From NCBI GenBank assembly GCA_017542345.1, contig JAFXXI010000003.1:1-64000 (forward strand): a stretch of 64,000 nt of DNA. Reading direction: 5' to 3'. Positions within the stretch are counted from its first letter, which is position 1. Every line of letters begins with the position of its first letter. Shown in pieces: positions 1 through 7,767 of this stretch. The translations under genes and the position numbers were made by a program. The stretch is from Bacteroidales bacterium. GTDB taxonomy: Bacteria; Bacteroidota; Bacteroidia; Bacteroidales; P3. Below the pieces are notes generated by a model. The model did no database searches. It was not told the origin of the DNA and worked only from the letters and a program-made list of their open reading frames with translations.

Positions 1-954
1 ATGACCCACTACGAAAAACAATCAAGCAAAGAGTTGCGCGCCGGTATGGGCGAAGGCCTTGTGGAAGCTGGCAAGCGCAATGAGAATGTCGTGGCGCTGA
101 GCGCCGACGTGAAAGGCAGCGTCAAGATGGACGGCTTCGCCAAGGAATTCCCCGAGCGCTTCATCCAGTGCGGCATCGCCGAGGCCAACATGGTCGGCAT
201 CGCCGCCGGCTTGAGCCTTTGTGGCAAGGTGCCCTTCATCGGGGGCTTCGCAGAGTTTGTCACTGGCCGCGTCTACGACCAGATCCGCCAGGTCGTGGCT
301 TACAGCAACAAGAACGTCAAGATCTGCGGCTCGCACGCCGGCATCTCGCTCGGCGAGGACGGCGCCACGCACCAGACCATGGAGGACATCGCCCTGATGA
401 AGGTGCTGCCCAACATGACCGTGCTCGTGCCCGCCGACTTCAACCAGGCCAAGGCCGCCACGCTGGCCGCCGCCGAGCACGTCGGACCCGTCTACCTGCG
501 CCTCGGCCGCTCCAAGATGCCCTGCTTCCTGCCGGAGAACGAGAAGTTCGAAATAGGCAAGGCCCAGCTGCTGAGCGAGGGCAAGGACGTGACCCTCTTC
601 GCCTGCGGCCACCTGGTGTGGGAAGCCCTGCAGGCCGCCGAAGCCCTGGAGAAGGAAGGCATCAGCGCCGAAGTCATCAACATCCACACCATCAAGCCGC
701 TCGACGTGGAGGCCATCGTGGCCAGCGCCAAGAAGACCCGCGCCGTGGTGACCTGCGAGGAACACCTCTTCAACGGCGGCCTGGGCGACAGTGTGGCCCA
801 GACCCTCGCCCTCCGCTGCCCCACGCCGATGGAGTACGTGGCCGTGGACGACAAGTTCGGCGAGAGCGGCACCCCCGACGAGATGCTCACCAACTACCAC
901 CTCCGCGCCGCCGACATCATCGAGAAAGTCCACGCCGTACTGAAACGCAAATAA
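1..954 (+). CDS. Transketolase, C-terminal subunit
   Basis: This is the pyrimidine-binding plus C-terminal half of a two-subunit transketolase, which exchanges two-carbon units in the non-oxidative pentose phosphate pathway. At 317 aa it is about half of a one-chain enzyme (around 670 aa). The conserved GIAEANMVG (Glu near residue 61, which activates thiamine diphosphate) and SHAGISLGEDGATHQ (about 110-125) are present. The N terminus aligns with free-standing C subunits, so the ATG at base 1 is a plausible true start, although the window edge hides anything upstream. The matching N-terminal subunit is not adjacent; it lies at 17732-18580 on the other strand. 1-deoxyxylulose-5-phosphate synthase is a relative but would be a single longer chain. 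Confidence 0.9.
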   Translation: MTHYEKQSSKELRAGMGEGLVEAGKRNENVVALSADVKGSVKMDGFAKEFPERFIQCGIAEANMVGIAAGLSLCGKVPFIGGFAEFVTGRVYDQIRQVVAYSNKNVKICGSHAGISLGEDGATHQTMEDIALMKVLPNMTVLVPADFNQAKAATLAAAEHVGPVYLRLGRSKMPCFLPENEKFEIGKAQLLSEGKDVTLFACGHLVWEALQAAEALEKEGISAEVINIHTIKPLDVEAIVASAKKTRAVVTCEEHLFNGGLGDSVAQTLALRCPTPMEYVAVDDKFGESGTPDEMLTNYHLRAADIIEKVHAVLKRK

Positions 955-1004
955 ATCGCCTAGCCGCTGACGCGGCAGAAATCTATAAATCTTATAAATT
1001 ATTT

Positions 1005-1080
1005 CCGCCTGCGGCGGGACTTCCAAATCCGCGAAACGCAATAATCTATAAGATTTATAGATTTCGCCCGCCGCAGGCGG
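1005..1080. repeat. Intergenic inverted repeat (14-bp GC arms plus AT-rich palindromes)
   Basis: The perfect inverted pair CCGCCTGCGGCGGG (1005-1018) and CCCGCCGCAGGCGG (1067-1080) lies between the transketolase subunit and the zinc-ribbon gene. Each arm is preceded by a near-palindromic AT block built on AATCTATAARATTTATAG. There is no T tract, so it is not a standard terminator. It resembles the interspersed filler DNA seen elsewhere in this window. Confidence 0.6.
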
Positions 1081-1114
1081 GCAGGAGAATAAATAGATTA
1101 ACAGAAAGAAAGCT

Positions 1115-1387
1115 ATGGATAACCCATTCCCCAACCAGCAGCGCTTCTGCCAGAGCTGCGGAATGCCGCTGACCGACGAAGTCGTGAGCGACAATCCCGA
1201 CTACTGCAAGTACTGCTTCGCCGACGGCCACTTCACGCAGGACTGCACCATGGACGAGATGATAGAGGTCTGCGTGCAGTTCCTCGACGAGTTCAACAAG
1301 AACACCGGCCAGCACCTCACCGCCGACGAGTACCGCGAGGGTCTGCGGCAGTACTTCCCGACGCTCAAGCGCTGGCGCAAAGAGTAG
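1115..1387 (+). CDS. Small putative zinc-ribbon protein
   Basis: A 90-aa protein with two CxxC knuckles, C12-x2-C15 and C31-x2-C34, plus an extra Cys at 44; the first is in the form FCQSCGMPL. This is the arrangement of the short 'putative zinc ribbon' family (Pfam Zn_ribbon_2 type), which probably binds one zinc ion. The C-terminal half is helical and charged and ends KRWRKE. The family has no established biochemical role. It stands alone between an inverted repeat upstream and a hairpin downstream. Confidence 0.75.
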   Translation: MDNPFPNQQRFCQSCGMPLTDEVVSDNPDYCKYCFADGHFTQDCTMDEMIEVCVQFLDEFNKNTGQHLTADEYREGLRQYFPTLKRWRKE

Positions 1388-1400
1388 CCTGCGGTGGACG

Positions 1401-1433
1401 TTGAGGCCCCGCGCCGGAGGCGCGGGGCCTCAA
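1401..1433 (+). terminator. Strong GC hairpin after the zinc-ribbon gene
   Basis: Perfect 15-bp arms (TTGAGGCCCCGCGCC and its complement) close a GGA loop 13 bases after the stop codon at 1387. No T tract follows, so termination is inferred from position and stem strength only. Confidence 0.55.
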
Positions 1434-1474
1434 CAAACCCTGGCGGGAAACCGAAGTTTAACCAATAATATATA

Positions 1475-1822
1475 ATGTATATGAAGAAAGTATTTTTAGC
1501 CCTCGTGGTGCTGTGCGGTATCGGTTTCGGAGCCTCGGCGCAGAGCGTGGACACGACGAAAGTCCGCCCTGCCGACACGTTGGAGAGATTAATTCCAATG
1601 ATTACATGGTCCAGGGCAAATGATACGCCTCCCGATACCATTGCCCCCGTTTCATTGCCAAAGCCAAGGACTCCGAGAGTGCCTGGACCATACGATAAAA
1701 TCTTTGTTTGGCCTGCATCTTATGATCCGGCCTTTTTGAGCAGAGAAACCAATCCCGACATACTTTGGGAGGAAAAGAAAGAATCACAAGAACCCATAGA
1801 AGAACTAATGTTTAACCGATAA
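1475..1822 (+). CDS. Small secreted protein of unknown function
   Basis: The 115-aa protein begins with a clear signal peptide (MKKVFLALVVLCGIGFGASAQ, with likely cleavage after ASA or SAQ). The mature part is short, Pro- and Asp-rich and has no family I recognise. A second ATG at 1481 (directly before KKVFL) is the more usual start for such a signal peptide, so the first two codons may not be translated. The body is less GC-rich than its neighbours. No operon partner is evident. Confidence 0.55.
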   Translation: MYMKKVFLALVVLCGIGFGASAQSVDTTKVRPADTLERLIPMITWSRANDTPPDTIAPVSLPKPRTPRVPGPYDKIFVWPASYDPAFLSRETNPDILWEEKKESQEPIEELMFNR

Positions 1823-1827
1823 ATATA

Positions 1828-2607
1828 ATGAATATGGACTTAACCAATCAGATTCCCGACGTCACCGTCGGCCGCGCGGCCAACGCGCCCCACTACGAGT
1901 ACATGACCACCTTCGGCAAGCGCACCGCCGAGTTGCCCGTCGACCACGAGCTCTGGCGCAAGGGCAAGGACGAGTTCGACACCGCCTTCCGGGCCGAGGA
2001 CGAAGCCTTCAAGCGCTACCGCGACAGCGAGCTCACCGACCCCCTCAAGGCCGCCGACGAGGAGCGCGACAAGCTCTACGCCTCGCTGCGCGACACCGTC
2101 AAGGCCTACGCCAAGTTCCCCATCGCCGAGACCGCCCAGCACGCCGAGCCCCTGCTGCGCGTCATCAAGAACTACAAAATCAAGACCACGGAGAACTACA
2201 TGAAGGAGAGCGGCCTCATCGACAACATGCTGCAGGACCTCTTCCAGTACCGCACCCAGCTGCGCCGCCTCGGCCTCGAAATCCTCGCCGACCGCCTCAA
2301 GGCCGCCAACGACCGCGTGCGCCAGCTCCTCACCGAACGCAACGACGAGCGCTCGGCGCAAATCATGGGCGAGCTCAAGGCAGCCCGCGAGGCCACCGAC
2401 CGCGCCTACCTCACCCTCGTGCGCCTCACCAACGCCTACGCCCTCCTCAACCCCGACCGCGCCGAGGCGCAGAAACTCGTCGCCCTCGTCAGCGAAGACC
2501 TCGAATACTTCCGCAAGCACGCGATGTCGAACCCCAACGCCAACAAGAAGAAGAAAGACAGCTCCGACACCGACCCGCAGCCCGACGCGGAGCCGTCCGA
2601 GGCGTGA
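1828..2607 (+). CDS. DUF6261 family protein
   Basis: A 259-aa, almost entirely helical, charge-rich cytosolic protein without signal peptide or membrane segment. The overall pattern (short N-terminal segment, long helices, an NYMKESGLI motif in the middle, low-complexity tail NKKKKDSSDTDPQPDAEP) matches the Bacteroidetes-only DUF6261 family, whose function is unknown. Two ATGs, at 1828 and 1834, are possible starts. Directly after the stop codon comes a striking array of five phased palindromes (2618-2794), so protein and array may be functionally linked. The family assignment is from memory of its sequence style. Confidence 0.65.
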   Translation: MNMDLTNQIPDVTVGRAANAPHYEYMTTFGKRTAELPVDHELWRKGKDEFDTAFRAEDEAFKRYRDSELTDPLKAADEERDKLYASLRDTVKAYAKFPIAETAQHAEPLLRVIKNYKIKTTENYMKESGLIDNMLQDLFQYRTQLRRLGLEILADRLKAANDRVRQLLTERNDERSAQIMGELKAAREATDRAYLTLVRLTNAYALLNPDRAEAQKLVALVSEDLEYFRKHAMSNPNANKKKKDSSDTDPQPDAEPSEA

Positions 2608-2617
2608 AAACGCACCG

Positions 2618-2794
2618 CGCATATATGCGGGGTCACGAATCGGCCCGGCAAACGCACCCCGCATCGATGCGGGGCCGGTTTTCGGCCGGAAAGTGCGCTC
2701 CGCATATATGCGAGGTCTATTTTCACCCGGAAAGTGCTCCCCGCATATATGCGCGACCGATTTTCGCACCGAAAGTCCACCCCGCATATATGCG
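2618..2794. repeat. Array of five phased CGCATATATGCG palindromes (41-42 bp period)
   Basis: The palindrome CGCATATATGCG occurs at 2618-2629, 2701-2712, 2742-2753 and 2783-2794, with a CGCATCGATGCG variant at 2660-2671. Centres are 42, 41, 41 and 41 bp apart. The 29-30 bp between palindromes are related to each other (a TTTTC-then-GGAAAGTGC pattern), so this is a tandem repeat with a fixed palindromic core. The period is close to four helical turns, which would put every palindrome on the same DNA face. Confidence 0.9.
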
Positions 2795-2853
2795 CGGTGA
2801 AACTGACCGGATGAAACAACAGATTGCACGGAAACAATAAACACAGACAGACA

Positions 2854-3495
2854 ATGAAGAAGATATTGCTCCTATGCGCCGCCCTGCTCGCCGTCGCCGC
2901 CAATGCACAGGGAGTCTACAAGCCATACAAGGAGTTCATCTTCGAGGCCGAAATGAACCTGGGTGACTCTGTCCGGCAATTATATGTCAGCATGTGGACG
3001 ACGGACAGCGCGTTTTGGGGCGATGCGTCGCAACGGCAACTCTTCTACGCCTATCACGACAGCTACAACAAGGACAGCCTTGCTGCTGCGTGGCCGTACA
3101 CCGAGCATGTGGAGAGTACGGGAATCATTGAGAACGAGAAAAAGGTTTGGCTGCATCCGCCGCGCTCCGATGCGTTTGCCCTGTTCGAATATTTCCCTTT
3201 CCCCGAGATGAAGTTCCCACTCAAGTGTGACAGAAAATATCGCCGCTATTATATTGGAGATGTCGATGGCCATTTCAAGATTCTACGCTACAAGATAACA
3301 GAAAATTGCATTAACGGTAACGTTGACGATGGTGTGGTCGCCATGGGGCGGCATGTCGGCGGGGGCGGGGAATGGCATTGGCAAGTGTTCTATGATAAAG
3401 ACAGAGGTTTCACTTCCATTGCGGGATACCTTCCCGATGGTCGATTTATTGGGTTGTATTTAAAGGATGTTGTTGAACATAAAGGGATAGAATGA
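2854..3495 (+). CDS. Secreted protein of unknown function
   Basis: A 213-aa protein with signal peptide MKKILLLCAALLAVAANAQ. The ATG at 2854 is preferred because it gives this clean signal; an in-frame ATG at 2824 would place ten unrelated residues in front and lies at the edge of the palindrome array. The mature chain is mixed alpha/beta with many aromatic residues and no motif I recognise. Its stop overlaps the next start (ATGA at 3492-3495), so it is probably translationally coupled to the LOG gene. Confidence 0.6.
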   Translation: MKKILLLCAALLAVAANAQGVYKPYKEFIFEAEMNLGDSVRQLYVSMWTTDSAFWGDASQRQLFYAYHDSYNKDSLAAAWPYTEHVESTGIIENEKKVWLHPPRSDAFALFEYFPFPEMKFPLKCDRKYRRYYIGDVDGHFKILRYKITENCINGNVDDGVVAMGRHVGGGGEWHWQVFYDKDRGFTSIAGYLPDGRFIGLYLKDVVEHKGIE

Positions 3496-4073
3496 ACATC
3501 TCAGTCTTCTGCGGGGCGTCGCTCCCGCACAGCGAACAAATCACCGAGGCCGCGCGGCAGCTCGGCCGCGCCATCGCCCGCGGCGGCCACACGCTGCTCT
3601 ACGGCGGCAGCAATCTGGGGCTGATGGGCGCCATGAGCGGCGCGGCCCTGCAGGAGGGCGGCCGCGTGGTGGGCGTCATCCCCACCTTCTTCAGCGACGA
3701 CATCATCCGCTCGCAGCCCGTCAGCGAGCTCGTCCGCGTCCGTTCCCTCGCCGAGCGCAAGGAATACCTCATCGCCCACAGCGACGCCTTCGTCGCCCTC
3801 CCCGGCGGCATCGGCACCCTCGACGAGGTGCTCGAGGTCATGGTGGCCAACCAGCTGGGGCTGGTGCGCGACCGAAGTGGAGCGAATCAGTCCCAGAGCA
3901 AGCCGATGATATTATTGAACCTCGGCGGCTACTACAACCCCTTCCTCGCCCAGCTCGACGCCATGCGCGCCGAAGGCCTCCTCCGCAGCGCCGCGGGGCT
4001 GGTGGCTGCCGCCTCGGTCGAGGAGTGTCTGAATATTCTGAATACTCCGAGTAATCAGAGTAATCCGATTTAG
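3492..4073 (+). CDS. LOG family / TIGR00730 Rossmann-fold nucleotide-processing protein
   Basis: The LOG ('lonely guy') family hydrolyses nucleoside 5'-monophosphates to free base and ribose 5-phosphate; plant members activate cytokinins. The hallmarks are here: GGS at 38-40, catalytic Arg in AERK (about 89) and PGGIGTLDE at 104-112. Length (193 aa) is normal. The last 16 codons (from about 4029) read as low-complexity DNA of the gaatattctgaat / gagtaatcagagtaat type and give NILNTPSNQSNPI, which looks like an acquired end. A similar short stretch (SGANQSQS) interrupts the sequence around residue 132. It lies between an overlapping upstream gene and a nuclease gene 3 bp downstream. Confidence 0.85.
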   Translation: MNISVFCGASLPHSEQITEAARQLGRAIARGGHTLLYGGSNLGLMGAMSGAALQEGGRVVGVIPTFFSDDIIRSQPVSELVRVRSLAERKEYLIAHSDAFVALPGGIGTLDEVLEVMVANQLGLVRDRSGANQSQSKPMILLNLGGYYNPFLAQLDAMRAEGLLRSAAGLVAAASVEECLNILNTPSNQSNPI

Positions 4074-4076
4074 TTT

Positions 4077-4739
4077 ATGCCACACCTTCTCAGCAAGAGC
4101 AAGTACATCCGCGGCCTCCAGTGCGACCGCGCCCTGTGGCTCGACGTCCACGAGCCGCGCCTGGCGCGCTACACCGCCGAGCAGATGCGTCGCTTCGACC
4201 GCGGCCGCGAATTCGAGTACGCTTTCAAAGACACCTTCCCCGACGGCATCGACCTCAGCGCTGAACTAAAGCGCAACGTCGACGCCTACCCCGAGCTGAC
4301 AACTATGTATCTGGAAAAAGAAGCAGAAGTCGACCTTTTTGAGGCCGGCTTCCTCTATGATGATGTGCTGGTGCTGGCTGACGTGGTACGCAAGAACGCC
4401 GACGGCACCCTTAATATATATGAAGTAAAGAGCGGCAATGTCCTCAGTGAAACCTACAAGCGCGACGCCGCCCTGCAGCACTACGTCATCTCACATTGCC
4501 GCAGCATCAACAAGTTCTGCATCGTGTATAATGGGGAGAATAGGTTTGACATCATCGACCTTACCGAGGAACTGGAGGAACATCACGACGAGATTGCCCG
4601 TAATATCGCCGCCATGAAAGAGATATTGTCCCACGGCGAGCCGGATACTCCCACGGGCCAGCACTGTCTTGAGCCCTATGCCTGCCCCTACCAGCACTAC
4701 TGCGCCCAAGGCGTCAGGCAGATGTCGTTATTTGGATAA
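4077..4739 (+). CDS. Short Cas4-like PD-(D/E)XK nuclease with predicted iron-sulfur cluster
   Basis: A 220-aa protein resembling the N-terminal nuclease part of DUF2779 proteins (LSKSKYIRGLQC start). The PD-(D/E)XK core is visible: Asp102, then Glu116-x-Lys118 in YEVKSG. Four cysteines, C16 and C197/C203/C209, are placed as in Cas4 and AddB, where they bind a 4Fe-4S cluster. Such enzymes trim or nick DNA. The usual C-terminal DUF2779 domain is missing, so this is a minimal version. No cas genes or CRISPR are nearby; it shares a tight unit with LOG, 3 bp upstream. Function is inferred from motifs only. Confidence 0.7.
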   Translation: MPHLLSKSKYIRGLQCDRALWLDVHEPRLARYTAEQMRRFDRGREFEYAFKDTFPDGIDLSAELKRNVDAYPELTTMYLEKEAEVDLFEAGFLYDDVLVLADVVRKNADGTLNIYEVKSGNVLSETYKRDAALQHYVISHCRSINKFCIVYNGENRFDIIDLTEELEEHHDEIARNIAAMKEILSHGEPDTPTGQHCLEPYACPYQHYCAQGVRQMSLFG

Positions 4740-4758
4740 TGAATATATGTCATTAAAT

Positions 4759-4792
4759 AGACAGGGTCAGATTGAAGAATCTGACCCTGTCT
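4759..4792. terminator. Bidirectional hairpin between convergent genes
   Basis: Perfect 15-bp arms (AGACAGGGTCAGATT and its complement) around a GAAG loop lie between the convergent nuclease and lipoprotein genes. No long T tract is present on either side. Confidence 0.7.
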
Positions 4793-4815
4793 AAGTTCAT
4801 ATATGTATTGCCCTA

Positions 4816-5331
4816 TTAATCCTCGTCAACAACGATATATTCTTTATCGTGGCTGCTAATAACCTTAATCTGTTTTTCCGTACGGATATTTTTATATTTG
4901 GCACCATATCCACTCACATTTACGATATATTTTCTGAAAAGAATGCCAAGAGGTGATCTTTTTATTGTAATATCGTATTTGGGATGGACCAAAACATCAC
5001 ATTCGGGGCATGATTCAAGTGCTTTGTAGGCAGCAATAGCGCGAGCGGTAGCCCTGCCACGATCTAATATAAAACCATTTCCTTGGGAATAGGTTATACC
5101 CTCAACCTGTTTCTGTGATCTCAAACCACTGACTCTGAAGCAAAGAATATATGTTGCATATCCTTCACCCATCAGTTTCTGATCCTGATTAACCTCAATG
5201 TCTGCTTTAAGAGGATCTAATTCCACGTTTCGTGCAATTACGGGAGAGGACTGAATCATCCTTGTAGATGTAGTACAAGAACTTAATACCATTGTTGTAA
5301 TCAATGCAGCAAGTAATAATTTGTACTTCAT
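4816..5331 (-). CDS. Lipoprotein of unknown function
   Basis: A 171-aa lipoprotein from the ATG at 5331, which gives MKYKLLLAALITTMVLSSC with lipobox LSSC; the longer frame from 5361 would bury this signal. The mature part has a glycine-rich segment, GRATARAIAAYKALESC, then a beta-strand segment ending in VSGYGAKYKN. The overall plan (Ala-rich helix, then a 'hPKYDI..' strand and a final strand pair) resembles the lipoprotein at 25453, suggesting a shared fold. I do not recognise a named family with confidence. Confidence 0.6.
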   Translation of the reverse strand: MKYKLLLAALITTMVLSSCTTSTRMIQSSPVIARNVELDPLKADIEVNQDQKLMGEGYATYILCFRVSGLRSQKQVEGITYSQGNGFILDRGRATARAIAAYKALESCPECDVLVHPKYDITIKRSPLGILFRKYIVNVSGYGAKYKNIRTEKQIKVISSHDKEYIVVDED

Positions 5332-5413
5332 AATACTCCCACTAATTCGTGTCGTGTGCAACTTTTTAAATCAATTAATATGTCGGTTTATTAGTCACTC
5401 CTTTGTAGAGCCG

Positions 5414-6244
5414 TTACCTCTCCACCGGGAAGGCAATCTCGCGCTCGATGACCTGGTAGGGCACGTTGTTGCGGTAGATGGTCTGGCGCACCCAGTTGTC
5501 GTCCTCGTCGTACTCGTAGACGTAGCTGTGCTTCCAGTTGAGGTGCTCGTCATAGTTAAACGAGCTGACCTCGATGAGGTTGTCGTGGTCGTCGTAGTAG
5601 TAAGTGGTGAGGGCCGAGAGGAACTCGTCGGCATCGTAGAAACGCCACTCCACGCGGTTGCCGCGGGCGTCATACTTATAGAGGTAGTGCTGCATCAGCT
5701 CGCCGTCGCGGTTGTAGAACTCCATTTCGGTGCAGTTGCCCTTTTGGTCATATTTGTAGGTGCGTTTCTCGGTCATCTCGCCGTCGCTGTCGAAGCTCTG
5801 CTCCTCCACTTTGAGGCCGTTCTTGAAGGTGCTGCTCTCCTTCTTGGTCATCTGATTGCCGAGGAAGACAGTGCGCTCAATGCGGTTACCGTCACGGTCG
5901 TTGAGGTATGCGGTGCGACCGGTGAGCATCTTCTCGCGGTTGTATTCATTCCAGCCGAGGCTGTAGCCGTTGACGTCGAAGAAGTAGCTGTACCACGTGT
6001 AGTCGTCGGCCTTGGTGCGGAACTTATCGGCGAAGTTGCCGCGCTTGTCGAAGGTGATGCTGTCGATGCAGATGAGCTGACGGCCACCGTCGCGTCCGCC
6101 ACGGAGGTTATAAGTGTACTCAATCACATAGATTGCGTTCCCGTGGATGCCCATTTCGGTACGCGAGTTCTTGCGGGGCTTGGGGCCTGCAAATGCCGTG
6201 CCCACAACGAGCAGGGCGAGAATGAGAGCGATATTTTTCTTCAT
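5414..6244 (-). CDS. Secreted YD-repeat-like protein
   Basis: A 276-aa exported protein (signal MKKNIALILALLVVGTAFA) whose mature part is a run of imperfect repeats of about 24 residues with the core YKYDxxGNxxExxFY, from roughly residue 140 to the end. This is the YD/RHS-like or toxin-immunity-like repeat style common in secreted Bacteroidetes proteins; these repeats usually form beta-hairpin solenoids. There is no catalytic domain. A TAnnTTTG element (6267-6274) lies 23 bp upstream of the start. Function unknown; a surface or periplasmic role is inferred from the signal peptide. Confidence 0.65.
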   Translation of the reverse strand: MKKNIALILALLVVGTAFAGPKPRKNSRTEMGIHGNAIYVIEYTYNLRGGRDGGRQLICIDSITFDKRGNFADKFRTKADDYTWYSYFFDVNGYSLGWNEYNREKMLTGRTAYLNDRDGNRIERTVFLGNQMTKKESSTFKNGLKVEEQSFDSDGEMTEKRTYKYDQKGNCTEMEFYNRDGELMQHYLYKYDARGNRVEWRFYDADEFLSALTTYYYDDHDNLIEVSSFNYDEHLNWKHSYVYEYDEDDNWVRQTIYRNNVPYQVIEREIAFPVER

Positions 6245-6266
6245 TTTTCTCTATTATTTCAAAATG

Positions 6267-6274
6267 CAAAGATA
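6267..6274 (-). promoter_or_regulatory. -7 element of the YD-repeat gene
   Basis: On the minus strand this reads TATCTTTG, the Bacteroidetes -7 consensus TAnnTTTG, 23 bp upstream of the ATG at 6244. No clear TTTG is seen at -33. Confidence 0.55.
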
Positions 6275-6310
6275 CAACTTTTTCGTAACACTAACGTAAT
6301 TAATGCAAAA

Positions 6311-7765
6311 TTATTGCTGCGGCACCTCGTTTTTGTTTCGCTTACGCACGAAGAAGAGCACGCCGAGTACCAGCGTGATGGCGGCGGCGATGCCATAGCC
6401 TACCGGACGGGGCAGCACGCTGCCGAGGCCCTCCTTTTCGGCCACCAGCAGGAAGCTAATGGTCACCATGCTCATGAACAGGGCGGGGACAAGGGTAATC
6501 CAGTACCATGCCTTGCCGGGCAGGTGACGGCTGAGGAAGACGGTGATGGCCCACAGCGTGACCATCGACAGGAACTGGTTGGCCCACGAGAAGTAGCGCC
6601 AGATGACCTGGAAGCCCTCGGCGTCGGCCAGCGAGAAGATGAGCAGTGCGGCGGCCAGCACGAAGACCGGCAGGGCCACGAGCAGACGCTTGGGTATGGG
6701 CTTCTGGTCCACATGCATGAAGTCGGCCACGATGAGGCGGGCCGACCGCAGGGCGGTGTCGCCGCTGGTGACGGCGGCGCTGATGACGCCGAGGATGCAG
6801 ATGACGGCGATGACCTTGGGGAACCACTCGTTGGCGATGACGCCCACCATGTCGTTGCCACTCTTGCCGATGCAGAGCTCAGGCTTGTCGTGGAAGAAGT
6901 AGGTGGCGGCGGCAGCCCAGATGAGGGCCACAACGCCTTCGGTGATCATGGCTCCGTAGAAGATGGGACGGGCCTGCTTCTCGTTGACCATGCAGCGCGC
7001 CATGAGGGGGCTCTGCGTGGCGTGGAAGCCGCTGATGGCGCCGCAGGCGATACTGATGAACATCATGGGGAAGATGGGGTTGCTCTCGGCCTTGGGGTGG
7101 CGGTTTTCCAGGCCGTCCCACACCTCGGGCACGGGCACCCGGTAGACCACAAAGGCCACCACGATGGCCACGGCCATAGCCAGCAGCAGGATGCCGAAGA
7201 TGGGATAAATCTTGCCAATCACCTTGTCGATAGGCAGCAGGGTGGCCAGCAGGTAGTAGGCGAAGATGATGCCCACCCAGATGTAGATGTTCCAGTCTGG
7301 TGTGAAGTTCTGGTTGAGCAGCACGGCGGGCGTGTTCACGAAGACGGCGCCCACCAGGATCATCAGCAGCACCGTGAAGCCGCGCATGAACTGCTTCATG
7401 CCGTTGCCCAAGTACTTGCCGTGTATCTCTGGCAGCGAAGCGCCGTCCATGCGGATGGAGATGAAGCCGCTGATGAAATCGTGCACCGCGCCGGCAAAGA
7501 TGCAGCCGAACACGATCCACAGGAACGAGGCCGTGCCAAACTGGGCACCCATGATGGCGCCGCAGATGGGCCCCACGCCCGCGATGTTCAGGAACTGGAT
7601 GAGAAAGATGCGCCACGGCTTCATGGGCACATAGTCCACTCCGTCGGGGTGTGCCACAGCGGGCGTCACGCGCATGGGGTCGACGCCGATAATGCGTTCG
7701 ATAACCCTTGAATAAAGCCAGTAGCCAAGTACCAGCAATACGATAGCGATAATGAATGAAATCAT
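6311..7765 (-). CDS. CstA-family carbon starvation / pyruvate-type transporter
   Basis: A 484-aa polytopic inner-membrane protein with about 13 hydrophobic segments. The CstA signature is clear: FLNIAGVGPICGAIMGAQFG near residue 58, GAVHDFISG near 91 and SGFHATQSPLMAR near 250. CstA/BtsT proteins import peptides or pyruvate with protons when carbon is short. Length is that of the short CstA type (E. coli CstA is about 700 aa). It is the last gene of an operon with the export lipoprotein (2 bp away) and the acyl-CoA ligase. No BtsSR-type two-component system is nearby, so substrate and control are unknown. Confidence 0.88.
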   Translation of the reverse strand: MISFIIAIVLLVLGYWLYSRVIERIIGVDPMRVTPAVAHPDGVDYVPMKPWRIFLIQFLNIAGVGPICGAIMGAQFGTASFLWIVFGCIFAGAVHDFISGFISIRMDGASLPEIHGKYLGNGMKQFMRGFTVLLMILVGAVFVNTPAVLLNQNFTPDWNIYIWVGIIFAYYLLATLLPIDKVIGKIYPIFGILLLAMAVAIVVAFVVYRVPVPEVWDGLENRHPKAESNPIFPMMFISIACGAISGFHATQSPLMARCMVNEKQARPIFYGAMITEGVVALIWAAAATYFFHDKPELCIGKSGNDMVGVIANEWFPKVIAVICILGVISAAVTSGDTALRSARLIVADFMHVDQKPIPKRLLVALPVFVLAAALLIFSLADAEGFQVIWRYFSWANQFLSMVTLWAITVFLSRHLPGKAWYWITLVPALFMSMVTISFLLVAEKEGLGSVLPRPVGYGIAAAITLVLGVLFFVRKRNKNEVPQQ

Positions 7766-7767
7766 AA

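Noticed and set aside
2618..2794. CRISPR array (short palindromic repeats with about 30-bp spacers)
   Set aside because: The repeat core is only 12 bp, the 'spacers' are diverged copies of each other and no cas genes are near, apart from the distant Cas4-like protein at 4077.
5321..7711. A 796-codon open frame on the plus strand opposite the YD-repeat and CstA genes
   Set aside because: It is the antisense shadow of two convincing genes; its translation is rich in Val, Glu, His and Gly runs with no domain, typical of GC-rich antisense frames.
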